Positions 17,202 to 25,537 of a DNA stretch of 64,000 nt are shown piece after piece (position 1 is the first letter of the stretch; every line of letters starts with the position of its first letter). Location of the stretch: contig JAIQEX010000006.1 of assembly GCA_020073615.1 (NCBI GenBank), forward strand, positions 1 to 64,000, written 5' to 3'. The DNA is from Terriglobia bacterium. Lineage in GTDB: Bacteria > Acidobacteriota > Terriglobia > Bryobacterales > Bryobacteraceae. The notes beneath the pieces are model-generated. The model was not told where the DNA came from. It worked only from the letters and a program-made list of their open reading frames with translations, and ran no database searches. The position numbers were made by a program, and so were the translations under genes.

Positions 17202-18172
17202 GCCGTTTCCGTCCTTTGCAGAATTCCCAGTTTGCGTGCCAGCCGGGACACCAGCGAGCGATGCGCCGCCGCCGCGCGATACCGCTCCAGGGTTTTCATG
17301 GAATAGCCCTCCGCGGCGGCCACAGGAGGCGGCGCGTCGGCGGCGGGCGCGCGCTGCGCGGGCGTCCGGACCAGGCGCAGGTCGCGGCAAGCGTTCAGCA
17401 CGTGGCGCGCCTCAACCACGGCCGATCCTGCCCCACAGGCATGGATCAATGCGTTGTCGCACATGACATTGATGACCCGCGGGACGCCTTGCGACGCCTG
17501 GCAGATGGCGGCGAAGGCGTCGGCGGAAAATGGCGGTTCCGCGCCGCCCGCCTTGGTCCACCGGTGGCGGATATACTCCGGTACTTCCTGGGGCGAAAGA
17601 GGCCCAATCGACACCCGCAGCGCGATTCGCTGCTTGAACTGTTTGAGTTGGTCGCAGTCCAGCAGATCGTCCAGTTCGCTCTGCCCCAGCAGGGCGATCT
17701 GCAAGAGTTTCTCGTCCGCGGACTCGAAGTTTCCGAGCAGGCGGATCTCCTCCAACACCTCCATGCTCAGCTTATGGGCCTCGTCAATGATCAGAGCCGA
17801 TATTTTGCCTTCCCGCTGGCCGTTCCAGAGGAAGCTCTGCAGCAGGGCAATGCGTTGCGCTTTGCTGGCCGGGACATCGGCGATCCCAAAATCCATCAGG
17901 GTAGCTTCCAGAAACTCGGCTGCGGTCAGGGTCGGATTCACGATGACGCTGGAGCGCACGCGGCTCAGCGGCAAGTGCTGCAAAACCCGCGTCAGCAGGG
18001 TGGTCTTCCCGGTACCGGCATTCCCCGTCAGAACCACGAAGCCCTTGCGGGCCAGGATGGCGTAGGTAAACCCGGCCAACGCCTCGCGGTGCTGCGGCGT
18101 CAGGTACAGAAACTCCGGATCGGGCGTCAAACGGAACGGATCTCTGCGCAGTCCGAAGAACTGGTTATACAT
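17198..18172 (-). CDS. ExeA/GspA-like AAA ATPase of the exopolysaccharide module
   Basis: The 324-residue protein begins MYNQFFGLRRDPFRLTPDPE, the conserved opening of ExeA-type ATPases, with Walker A GNAGTGKTTLL near residue 50 and Walker B ALIIDEAHKL near residue 120. In exosortase (XrtA) loci a homologue always sits between the chain-length protein and the tyrosine kinase, which is the order here. Its exact task there is unknown. After the AAA domain (residue about 265) comes a proline/alanine-rich linker and a basic helical end. It overlaps the kinase gene by 4 bases. Confidence 0.88.
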   Translation of the reverse strand: MYNQFFGLRRDPFRLTPDPEFLYLTPQHREALAGFTYAILARKGFVVLTGNAGTGKTTLLTRVLQHLPLSRVRSSVIVNPTLTAAEFLEATLMDFGIADVPASKAQRIALLQSFLWNGQREGKISALIIDEAHKLSMEVLEEIRLLGNFESADEKLLQIALLGQSELDDLLDCDQLKQFKQRIALRVSIGPLSPQEVPEYIRHRWTKAGGAEPPFSADAFAAICQASQGVPRVINVMCDNALIHACGAGSAVVEARHVLNACRDLRLVRTPAQRAPAADAPPPVAAAEGYSMKTLERYRAAAAHRSLVSRLARKLGILQRTETA

Positions 18173-18181
18173 AATCGCAAC

Positions 18182-19894
18182 TCACAGCCGATCGAACCAG
18201 GAGCGCAGGCCCCCGGCCAGGACGGCGGGCAGGCACAGCAGCAGCGAGGAAGCGGTGGCCAGCCCCTGGTTGCGGCGGCTCGACTTACCTCCGGACTGAG
18301 GCGCTGGTGCGGAAGATGGGATGGCGACCTCGAAGTAAGGAAGCCGCGCGAGAACGGGAATGCCGTCCGGCAGTTCCCATTCGCCCAGGAATACGTTGTG
18401 CCGCAACTCGATGCCGAACCCCAGCAGGAGACCGAGCGCCAGGCCGGCGACCGACCCGAGCGCGTATAACATGGGCCGCTTGGGCTTGACAGGCTTTTCC
18501 GGGGTCCTCGCCCGGTCCAGAACCGTGAAGCGCTCGGACTGCTGCCTCTTCTCCATATCCAAAGACATCGCCGCGGCCATTTGCTTGTCCATGAGGGACT
18601 TGTAGTTCTCCTTGGACATTTCGTAGTCGCGCATGATGCGCGCCATCTCCTGTTCGCGCACCGGGAGGCGCTCGATGCGGCTTTGATACTGATCGATTTC
18701 GCGGAGAATGCGCTGTTGTTCGGTGGTGCGGTTGGCGATCTCGGCTTCGGCAACCTTGATTTGGGCCTTCATACTGGCGATCTGTTCGCGCGTCCGAGCC
18801 AGTTCCACCGGTTCGGGCGCCGCCGTGGACGGCGGATCGCCGGCACTTGCCGGCGGCCTGGCGCTGAGCGCAAGCTCCCGCGCTTGTTGCCGCTCCTCGG
18901 CGCGTTTGGCCGCTTCGATGGCGGCGCGCAGGTTGATGACCTCCGGATAATCGTCCTTGTACTGGGCGAGGAGCACTTCCAACCGGCCCTGGAGGGCCTC
19001 CACTGTTTCCTGGGGCGCGGTGGTTGCCGCCTGGGCGCCCGCCGCGCCGGGCGCGTCAGTGGCACGCCTGCCCGGCTGCAGGGCGCGCACCTGCGCCGCC
19101 CCGCTGGACTCCATGGCATTGAGGGCGCTTTCCTGGATAATCTTGGTCTGCTGGGCGCGGCTGATGGCGTCCAGATTCGCCTGCAGCCGGGTGTGCAGCC
19201 CGGCGAGCGCGCTGGCCAGAGAAGCCTCCTGCTGCGGCAGTTCCCCGTTGTGCTTGAGCTTGTAGGCGCTGACCGCGGCTTCGAGCTCATCCAGACGATT
19301 CTTGGCCTCGCGCAGTTGGGTGTCGAGAAACTCCGAAGTTCCTTCGGCTTGCGCCTCACGCGTTTTTGAGTTTTGCTCGACGTAGAGATCCGTCAGGCGG
19401 TTCGCCACCCGCGCCACCAGCGCGGGATCCGGCCCCTGATAGCCGATGCGGAACGCCCCCGGCCGTTTGTTATTGGCGCTGCTGCCAAGAACGAGGTCGA
19501 TGCTGATATCGCGGCGCATCAAATCGAGAATTTCCTCCTCGAACCGCGTCTTTCGTTCTTTCTGGTACAGGCCGTATTCGTTGATGATCTTCTTCAGCTC
19601 TCCGCTGCTGAGAATCTGTTGGCGGATGGCCGAGATGCGGGCCTCGAGATCGCTGTCCACCGTCGCGGAAACGAACTTCTCCGGGATCTTCTGGGAATCC
19701 ACCAGGATCAGGGACTCCGCCAGGTAGACCGCGGGCAATCGCCGCACCACGCCGACGGTGACGAGACTGAGCAGAATCCAGGCTGCGACAATGCAGAATT
19801 TCCTTTTCCACACCGTCCGCGCGATGGAGCGCAAGGAGAATCCGGGGTGGCCGGACGCCGGTTCTTCCTCCTCCGGCTGTGTATGGTTGGACAT
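18182..19894 (-). CDS. Wzc/GumC-type polysaccharide chain-length determinant
   Basis: The protein has a first membrane span near residues 34-54 (FCIVAAWILLSLVTVGVV), a Wzz domain, a long periplasmic coiled coil (about residues 180-440), the GNVR-type end with PEKPVKPKRP, and a second span (LYALGSVAGLALGLLLGFG). It lacks the kinase domain, which is encoded separately by the CpsD-like gene. I choose ATG at 19894 (MSNHTQPEEEEP) because GGAGAAG precedes it; a frame from 19951 lacks such a site. One more hydrophobic segment (ASSLLLCLPAVLAGGL) ends the protein. It stands 9 bases before the ATPase gene. Confidence 0.88.
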   Translation of the reverse strand: MSNHTQPEEEEPASGHPGFSLRSIARTVWKRKFCIVAAWILLSLVTVGVVRRLPAVYLAESLILVDSQKIPEKFVSATVDSDLEARISAIRQQILSSGELKKIINEYGLYQKERKTRFEEEILDLMRRDISIDLVLGSSANNKRPGAFRIGYQGPDPALVARVANRLTDLYVEQNSKTREAQAEGTSEFLDTQLREAKNRLDELEAAVSAYKLKHNGELPQQEASLASALAGLHTRLQANLDAISRAQQTKIIQESALNAMESSGAAQVRALQPGRRATDAPGAAGAQAATTAPQETVEALQGRLEVLLAQYKDDYPEVINLRAAIEAAKRAEERQQARELALSARPPASAGDPPSTAAPEPVELARTREQIASMKAQIKVAEAEIANRTTEQQRILREIDQYQSRIERLPVREQEMARIMRDYEMSKENYKSLMDKQMAAAMSLDMEKRQQSERFTVLDRARTPEKPVKPKRPMLYALGSVAGLALGLLLGFGIELRHNVFLGEWELPDGIPVLARLPYFEVAIPSSAPAPQSGGKSSRRNQGLATASSLLLCLPAVLAGGLRSWFDRL

Positions 19895-20081
19895 GTCTTC
19901 TCCAGCGGTCCTACCGCAAGATGGGGACCAAAAGGCGACGCTCCTTTCCATTCAATGGGTTACGCGTGGCGGTGCGGGGCATTCGCGGGGCTCGCCCGGC
20001 GCAGCCGCCGAGGTATCCAAAGGTTTTGGAAATCCGCTGCAAGATATCCGAAAAGTGGGTACGTTTCCGCGGCCACGCGCG
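19895..20081. other. gap between sugar dehydrogenase and chain-length gene
   Basis: This 187-base gap lies inside the minus-strand exopolysaccharide cluster. I looked for a sigma-54 GG-N10-GC element and for a good sigma-70 promoter on the minus strand and found neither. Read-through from the dehydrogenase gene is therefore possible. Confidence 0.4.
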
Positions 20082-21407
20082 CTAGAGCCGCACGATTTTA
20101 TCGGAGACGATGTGTTTCAAGGCGTTGCGCGTGTCGACGATCAGCGGCGAGCAGTCCACCAGGGCCCGGTAATCGAAAGCGGCATGGTCGGTCACAATGA
20201 CGGCGCAATCCGCCGCCGCCGCGGCTTCCTCGGGGCATGCCGCCAATTGGATTCCATCCAGGCGCACGGTGGGAACGTAGGGGTCGCTGTAGCTCACCAG
20301 CGCTCCGCGCTGCCGCAGGAGGAGGATCACGTCCAGAGCGGGCGATTCGCGCAGGTCGTCGATATCGCGCTTGTAGGCCACGCCCATGACGTGAATGCGC
20401 GATCCCTTCACCGGTTTGCCGGCATCGTTCAGTGCGTTCTGCACCTTGTCCACCACGAAGTGGGGCATCTGCCCGTTGATGTAGCCCGCCAGCTCGATGA
20501 AGCGCGCTTCAATACCCGCCTGCCGGGTCTTCCACGAAAGGTAGAACGGATCGATTGGAATGCAGTGGCCGCCCAGGCCCGGGCCGGGGTAGAACGGCAT
20601 AAATCCGAAGGGCTTGGTGGCGGCGGCGTCGATGACTTCCCACACGTTGATGCCCATGCGCCCGCACATGAGCGCCATTTCGTTCGCCAGGCCGATGTTG
20701 ATCATGCGGAACGTGTTCTCCAGCAATTTGACCATCTCGGCCACCTGCGTGGAGCTCACCGGCACCACGCTCTGGAGCGCCTGCGCGTAGAACAGCCGCC
20801 CCATTTCCGTGCAGGCGGGCGTGCAACCGCCGACGACCTTGGGGATGTTGACCGTCTGGAACTTGGGATTGCCGGGGTCCACGCGCTCGGGCGAGAAGCA
20901 CAGGAAAAAGTCCTGGCCCACCTGGAGGCCCGACTTCAACAGCATGGGCAGAACCAGTTCGTCGGTAGTGCCGGGATACGTGGTCGATTCCAGGATGATC
21001 AGCATTCCGGCGTGGAAGTGGCGCGCCATGTCCTGGCACGACGAGACGATAAAGCTCATGTCCGGGTCTTTGGTCTTGCGGAGGGGCGTGGGAACGCAGA
21101 TGTTGATGGTGTCGAGTTCCTGGACGGCGGAAAAATCCGCGGTGGCGCGCAGCTTGCCGGCATCAACCAGCGCCGCAAGGGTGGCGCTCGGAACATCGCC
21201 CACATAGGAATCGCCGGCGTTCACGCGGCTGACTTTCTGCCGGCTGACATCGATGCCGGTGACGGAAAAGCCCGCATTGGCGAATTCCACCGCCAGCGGC
21301 AACCCTACGTACCCCAGTCCCACGATGCCGACCCGCGCCCGGCGGGTGCGGATCTTATCCTCCAGGGCCTGCGCAATCGTTTCCGTAGCGGTCTCGAGTT
21401 CCAACAT
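20082..21407 (-). CDS. nucleotide-sugar (UDP-N-acetylhexosamine) dehydrogenase
   Basis: The enzyme oxidises the C6 of a UDP-sugar to the uronic acid with NAD. The Rossmann motif is GIVGLGYVGLPLAVEFA, the central domain has FSPERVDPGN, and the catalytic cysteine lies in GPGLGGHCIPIDPFY. Sequence style matches the WecC/WbpA group (UDP-ManNAc or UDP-GlcNAc dehydrogenase), more than UDP-glucose dehydrogenases; the substrate cannot be fixed by eye. ATG at 21407 (MLELETATETI) is preferred over the one at 21431, since GAGAGGAGT stands upstream of it. It should supply an acidic sugar for the polysaccharide made by this cluster. Confidence 0.9.
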   Translation of the reverse strand: MLELETATETIAQALEDKIRTRRARVGIVGLGYVGLPLAVEFANAGFSVTGIDVSRQKVSRVNAGDSYVGDVPSATLAALVDAGKLRATADFSAVQELDTINICVPTPLRKTKDPDMSFIVSSCQDMARHFHAGMLIILESTTYPGTTDELVLPMLLKSGLQVGQDFFLCFSPERVDPGNPKFQTVNIPKVVGGCTPACTEMGRLFYAQALQSVVPVSSTQVAEMVKLLENTFRMINIGLANEMALMCGRMGINVWEVIDAAATKPFGFMPFYPGPGLGGHCIPIDPFYLSWKTRQAGIEARFIELAGYINGQMPHFVVDKVQNALNDAGKPVKGSRIHVMGVAYKRDIDDLRESPALDVILLLRQRGALVSYSDPYVPTVRLDGIQLAACPEEAAAAADCAVIVTDHAAFDYRALVDCSPLIVDTRNALKHIVSDKIVRL

Positions 21408-21457
21408 GACGGCACTCCTCTCCAAAGGCACTCAGCTCGCGATGGCCGATTTGAGTT

Positions 21458-21907
21458 TCACACCAACTTTGTCCCGTTCCAGGGGCTCGGCGGTGGATCT
21501 TCCCTGGTAGTTTTCGGGATCAGGCAATAGTCTTCAATCTGGCAGGCCAGCCCATGTCCTTCGCCGGGGTCCCTCGTTTCGACGCGCACCACGCGGGCCT
21601 GGCAGCGGAGAAACAACACATCGTCGGCGCTGCGCGACACGTGGGTGGGGATAACCAGGTCACACTCGATGTGCTCGCCAGCGGTCAGCCGTTCCGGCAG
21701 AACGCAATAGAAGCCATGGCTGCTCAGATCCCTGGTCTTGCTGCGGAGCGGATGCGTGCCGCCGTTTCGGGTCACGTATACCGACCACTGGAGGCGAAGC
21801 CGCAAACTCTTGCGCCTTTCGCCTTGTGGGTGGACGTCCTCGCCGCCGCACGCGATTCCGACCAAAAGATCGGGAGGTAAACCCTGAGCCAGAGTTAACA
21901 TGTTCAC
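21458..21907 (-). CDS. PilZ domain protein, probable c-di-GMP receptor
   Basis: The 149-residue protein shows the two c-di-GMP-binding parts of PilZ: ERRKSLRLRL near residue 30 (RxxxR) and RDLSSHGFYC (D/NxSxxG). It would couple cyclic-di-GMP level to the exopolysaccharide genes that follow, 50 bases downstream. The start is uncertain: ATG codons at 21907 and 21901 have no clear ribosome-binding site, and a sigma-54-like promoter begins only about 20 bases upstream. Confidence 0.8.
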   Translation of the reverse strand: MNMLTLAQGLPPDLLVGIACGGEDVHPQGERRKSLRLRLQWSVYVTRNGGTHPLRSKTRDLSSHGFYCVLPERLTAGEHIECDLVIPTHVSRSADDVLFLRCQARVVRVETRDPGEGHGLACQIEDYCLIPKTTREDPPPSPWNGTKLV

Positions 21908-21927
21908 AGCACAACGTCCGGGGGCGG

Positions 21928-21943
21928 TGCACTTTTGCTGCCA
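21928..21943 (-). promoter_or_regulatory. candidate sigma-54 promoter for the PilZ/exopolysaccharide genes
   Basis: Read on the minus strand the site is TGGCAGCAAAAGTGCA. It matches the -24/-12 consensus TGGCACG-N4-TTGCA in the invariant GG and GC, spaced 10 bases apart, and in TGGCA and TGCA around them. The predicted transcript would start near 21918, 11 to 17 bases before the possible PilZ starts. A sigma-54-dependent response regulator is encoded divergently 1.7 kb away, which supports it. Confidence 0.55.
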
Positions 21944-22123
21944 GAGAGTAAGGGCCGGCGAGGTTCAAAAACCGGGATTTTCAGAGCTGCCGCGATCCTT
22001 TTGTGCTGGATTCATCGAGTTCGGATGCCAACCTTTGGGATTCTGGACGCCTCAAGCACCGGGTTCCAGGACTTATTCCGGCTTTCAGTACCAAAAATTG
22101 GAGCAACAGGTACCGTACCCTCA

Positions 22124-22151
22124 TTGACATATTTTAGGAGTCTGTTATCCT
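22124..22151 (+). promoter_or_regulatory. candidate sigma-70 promoter for the kinase/regulator pair
   Basis: TTGACA at 22124-22129 is a perfect -35 box; TATCCT follows at 22146-22151 after 16 bases. The region 21950-22200 is much less GC-rich than its surroundings. The transcript would have a leader of about 200 bases before the kinase start at 22362, a stretch in which I see no other gene. Confidence 0.5.
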
Positions 22152-22361
22152 TTTTATGACTACTAAAGTTAAGTGGCGGTCGGATTGGACGGCTCCGAGC
22201 CCCTTCATTTGAAGAAGGTTACGATGTTGGCCGCGGAACCGTCCAGGGCGTAGGGTTGGTGTGCCGTTTTCGGAGGAGTGCGAAAAAATGGGTTTACCGC
22301 ACAAACGCAGCCTGTCCCTCGGGAGGTTCCCGAAACACCGGCATGCGGTTCGGAGAGGGAC

Positions 22362-23621
22362 ATGGGCATCAAAGTCGGACTGATTTCCCGTGACCGGTCG
22401 ATTGCGCAGGCGTGCCAGGAGGCTCTCGGGGAGCTGTTCGGACCGGCATTCACTCTGACCATCGGGAGCGGCCGCGAGACGGTGTCGCAGGTCGACCTTT
22501 GTATTTGGGATTACATCCCCGGCGAGACGGAAATCGCCCTGCAACCCGCCGACATGCAGCGGTTGCAGAGTCACTTTTTTGTGGTGCAGCGAACCGACGT
22601 GGCGGCCTTGCAGGAGCTGGCCGGATCGCCCAACCTCAACCTGCTGCTGAAGCCCCTTGCGCCGGCGGCGTTGCGCGCGTTTCTGGGCGAGGCCAGCCGG
22701 CGCTGGAGAGAACGGGACAAGGACTTCGCTGCGAGCAGGCTGCGGGCGGAGCGCGACGAGATGCTGCAGTGCCTGATGCAGGCGAACCTCAGGCTCCAGG
22801 AATACGACCAGGACCGGACCATCTTCCTGGCGCGCTTTCTCCACGATCTGGGCGCGCCCCTGACGGCCATTTCCGGCTATTGCGGTTTGCTGTTGGACGA
22901 CGATTTCGGGCATCTTACGGTGGAACAGCAGGAAGCCCTGGAACGGATGCAATACAGCGTGCGGCGTCTCTCGCGCATGACCAACGCCATGGTCCAGTTG
23001 AGCGTCTCGCAGAGCTCGGAGCTGCAGTTGTGCCTGCAGCGGGGGGATGTCCGCGCGTGCGTAGAGCGGGCCCTGGAGGAGGTTGCCCCCTTCCTCGAGG
23101 AGAAGCGGATATCGGTCACCGTAGACGTCGAGCCGTCGGAGCTGTTGTCCTTCGATAAAGCGCAGGTGGAGCAGATGCTCTTTAACCTGCTGGATAACGC
23201 GTGCAAGTTCACTCCGCGGGGCGGCACCATCGATATCCAAGGGCATCCGTTCTTCTGGGACCGGAGAATCGGGCAGGCGGCGCGGCTCGATTCCGCGCGG
23301 GACCGGCGCATGGGGCAGACCAGCGCGCCGAACTTCTTCCGGGTGGATATTCACGATTCGGGCCCAGGGGTGCCGACGGCTCATCTGGACAAGATTTTCG
23401 AAGAGTCTACCTCCTACTCCGGAGGACAGGACCGGTCGGGCGGCGGCCTGGGGCTGGCCATCTGCAAGATGATCGTGCGCCAGCATCAGGGACGGATATG
23501 GGCCGGGACGGGTCCGGCCGGCGCCGTGTTTTCCTTTGTGCTTCCCTACCAGCGGACCGGGGCGAACGCCGGCAACAACGGCTGCGGTCCGGAAAGAACG
23601 CTGAGCGCATTAGAGGCCTAA
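22362..23621 (+). CDS. sensor histidine kinase, probable PrsK-like exopolysaccharide regulator
   Basis: The 419-residue product starts at ATG 22362 (MGIKVGLISRDRS), preceded by GGAGAGGG; a longer frame from 22278 lacks a good site. The N-terminal 115 residues look like a degenerate receiver domain with no clear phosphoacceptor. A short coiled segment leads to the HisKA domain with the phosphorylated histidine in FLHDLGAPLTAISGY. The HATPase domain shows FNLLDNACKFTPRGG (N box), DIHDSGPGVP (G1) and GGGLGLAICKMI (G2). No membrane span, so it senses a cytoplasmic signal. The stop is one base from the regulator's start. Confidence 0.88.
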   Translation: MGIKVGLISRDRSIAQACQEALGELFGPAFTLTIGSGRETVSQVDLCIWDYIPGETEIALQPADMQRLQSHFFVVQRTDVAALQELAGSPNLNLLLKPLAPAALRAFLGEASRRWRERDKDFAASRLRAERDEMLQCLMQANLRLQEYDQDRTIFLARFLHDLGAPLTAISGYCGLLLDDDFGHLTVEQQEALERMQYSVRRLSRMTNAMVQLSVSQSSELQLCLQRGDVRACVERALEEVAPFLEEKRISVTVDVEPSELLSFDKAQVEQMLFNLLDNACKFTPRGGTIDIQGHPFFWDRRIGQAARLDSARDRRMGQTSAPNFFRVDIHDSGPGVPTAHLDKIFEESTSYSGGQDRSGGGLGLAICKMIVRQHQGRIWAGTGPAGAVFSFVLPYQRTGANAGNNGCGPERTLSALEA

Positions 23622-23622
23622 G

Positions 23623-25149
23623 ATGCCAGCCGCAAAAAATGGTCATACGATTCTGTTGGGCGAAGACGACCCGGAAGTGCGGCGTTACCTCGAGATGGCC
23701 CTGAAGTGCCAGGGATACGCGGTGGCGCTTGCCAAGGACGGCGAGGAGGTTTTGGAGCACCTGCGCACCAGCGAAGAGCCGGTTTCGGCAATCCTACTGG
23801 ACATTATCATGCCCAGAAAAGACGGCTTTGAGGCGCTGAAGGAGATCCGGCGCTGGAACAGCGAGGTGCCGGTCATCATGATATCGGCGGCCTTTGCCCC
23901 CTTCAACGTCGTGGAAGCGGTACGATACGGCGCCAATGATTTCCTGCCCAAGCCAGTCAACCCCGAAGATTTGCGCAACGCATTGAAATCGGTGCTGGAA
24001 GGTAAGGCGCCGTCCGTTCCTGGCCAGTCCCGGCAGACGGGCGCGCCGGCAACCGGTGACGAGATCTTCTTCGGCGCGGCCCCCCCCATGCGGCAACTGC
24101 AGAACCTCATCGGCCAGATTGCCTGGTCCGAGGCCCCGGTTCTGATTCTGGGTGAGACCGGAGTCGGCAAAGAAGTGATCGCCCGCGAGCTGCATGCCCA
24201 GTCCCCACGGGCAAAGCGGCCATTCCTCAAGCTGAACTGCGCCGCGCTGCCTTCGGAGCTGGTGGAAAGCGAGTTGTTCGGCTATGAACGCGGCGCCTTC
24301 ACGGGAGCGTTCCAAAAGAAGCTCGGCATGTTCGACATGGCCGATGGCGGAACGATTCTTCTCGATGAAATCGGCGATATGGATTTCAAGCTTCAGGCGA
24401 AGCTTCTCCAGGTCCTGCAAGACCACGAGTTTCAGCGCCTGGGAGGAAAAGAGACGGTCCGCGTGGACGTCCGCGTCATTGCCGCTACGCACCGCGACCT
24501 GGCACGTGCCATCGAGGAAAACTCATTCCGCGAGGACCTCTACTACCGCTTGAATCTGATCAGTGTTTATGTCCCCCCGCTGCGCGAGCGGAAGGAGGAT
24601 ATTCTGCCGCTGGCGGAGTTCCTGGTGAAGAAGCACAGTGCGCCGGGCGCATCTCCCGCCCGAATCCCACCGCGGCTCCAGGAAGTATTTCTGACCCACC
24701 AATGGCCGGGCAACATCCGGGAGCTGGAAAACGTAGTCCGCAAGTTTCTCATCTTCCGCGATACGGAGCTGATAGAAGGCGATCTTCGCAGCAGGGTGAA
24801 ATTCCGAACCGTTACTCCCCCGGCGCCGGCCATGCCCGCCGCGGACAACGAGCGATCCTGGCCTGCAGCGGATATGGATCCGGCAAGGGTGGAGCGGCCG
24901 GACCCGGCCGTGCCGATTCTGGAACAAGTTAGTGAGGCCAGGAAGCAGGCGGAACGAACCGCCATTCTCAATGCTCTGAATGCCAAGAATTGGAATCGCA
25001 AGCAGGCGGCGCGGATGCTGACGATCGATTACAAGGCCCTGCTTTACAAAATGAAAAAGCTCTCGATCCGCAAGGAAAGGGCGGCTGCCTCGTCGCGCAG
25101 GATGGCCGGGGCGTCCGTTTCCGTAGCCGCCGTTTCGGCCGCGAACTGA
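23623..25149 (+). CDS. sigma-54-dependent response regulator (NtrC family), PrsR-like
   Basis: The receiver domain (residues 8-125) has the acidic pocket EDD and the phosphoacceptor Asp60 in LLDIIMPRKDGF. The AAA domain carries Walker A GETGVGKE (177-184), the sigma-54 contact loop GAFTGA (224-229) and the R-finger region FREDLYYRLN. The C-terminal helix-turn-helix is NWNRKQAARMLTIDYKALLY, then a basic tail. Regulators of this kind control exopolysaccharide genes in PEP-CTERM/exosortase bacteria. Its best target in view is the sigma-54-like site at 21928-21943. Stop at 25147-25149. Confidence 0.93.
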   Translation: MPAAKNGHTILLGEDDPEVRRYLEMALKCQGYAVALAKDGEEVLEHLRTSEEPVSAILLDIIMPRKDGFEALKEIRRWNSEVPVIMISAAFAPFNVVEAVRYGANDFLPKPVNPEDLRNALKSVLEGKAPSVPGQSRQTGAPATGDEIFFGAAPPMRQLQNLIGQIAWSEAPVLILGETGVGKEVIARELHAQSPRAKRPFLKLNCAALPSELVESELFGYERGAFTGAFQKKLGMFDMADGGTILLDEIGDMDFKLQAKLLQVLQDHEFQRLGGKETVRVDVRVIAATHRDLARAIEENSFREDLYYRLNLISVYVPPLRERKEDILPLAEFLVKKHSAPGASPARIPPRLQEVFLTHQWPGNIRELENVVRKFLIFRDTELIEGDLRSRVKFRTVTPPAPAMPAADNERSWPAADMDPARVERPDPAVPILEQVSEARKQAERTAILNALNAKNWNRKQAARMLTIDYKALLYKMKKLSIRKERAAASSRRMAGASVSVAAVSAAN

Positions 25150-25150
25150 A

Positions 25151-25194
25151 GGCTTCCCGCCGACACCCCGATTTAATTCGGCGGGTGAAAGCCT
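25151..25194. terminator. long hairpin between the regulator and a convergent remnant
   Basis: GGCTTCCCGCCGA (25151-25163) and TTCGGCGGGTGAAAGCC (25177-25193) can pair over about 13 positions with one small bulge. It directly follows the regulator's stop. A T-run is missing, so it may end transcription inefficiently or only protect the 3' end. Confidence 0.4.
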
Positions 25195-25451
25195 CAGGGA
25201 GCGATGCGCCACCACCCGCGCCATTGCGGGGCGGCGGCGTTGGCGTGCCAGGCAGCCGTCCAGAGGGCCCCGCCGGTCCCGGCAACAAACACGTCCAGCT
25301 TGTTGGTGTCGCGCGAGACGGCCGCTACGCCGCTCCCCGGTGCGGCCACGCCATCGAGAATCTTCCACCAGCCGCGCCACTGGCCGTTGGCGGCATTGCC
25401 ATCCCAGGCCGCCGTGTAGATGGCGGGATCCGAGCGAATTGTACATCCCAC
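25194..25451 (-). pseudogene. fragment of a beta-propeller lectin (PLL/DUF346-like)
   Basis: The 85-residue frame carries two copies of a repeat: YTAAWDGNAANGQWRGWWKI and WTAAWHANAAAPQWRGWWRI, with VSRDTNKLDVFVAGTGGALW between them. This is the repeat of DUF346/PLL-type propeller lectins, which need six or seven copies, so only about one and a half blades remain. The frame opens only 42 bases upstream of the GTG at 25451, and no signal peptide is present. It is probably the 3' end of a lost gene; the convergent regulator lies at its end. Confidence 0.5.
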
Positions 25452-25537
25452 CGCGTGCGTGGGAAGCGCCGGGCCGCCGCCGGGCCGCGGTCGATTCGCC
25501 GGTTATGGCAGACTGGCTGATGATGTGAGGGGACCGT

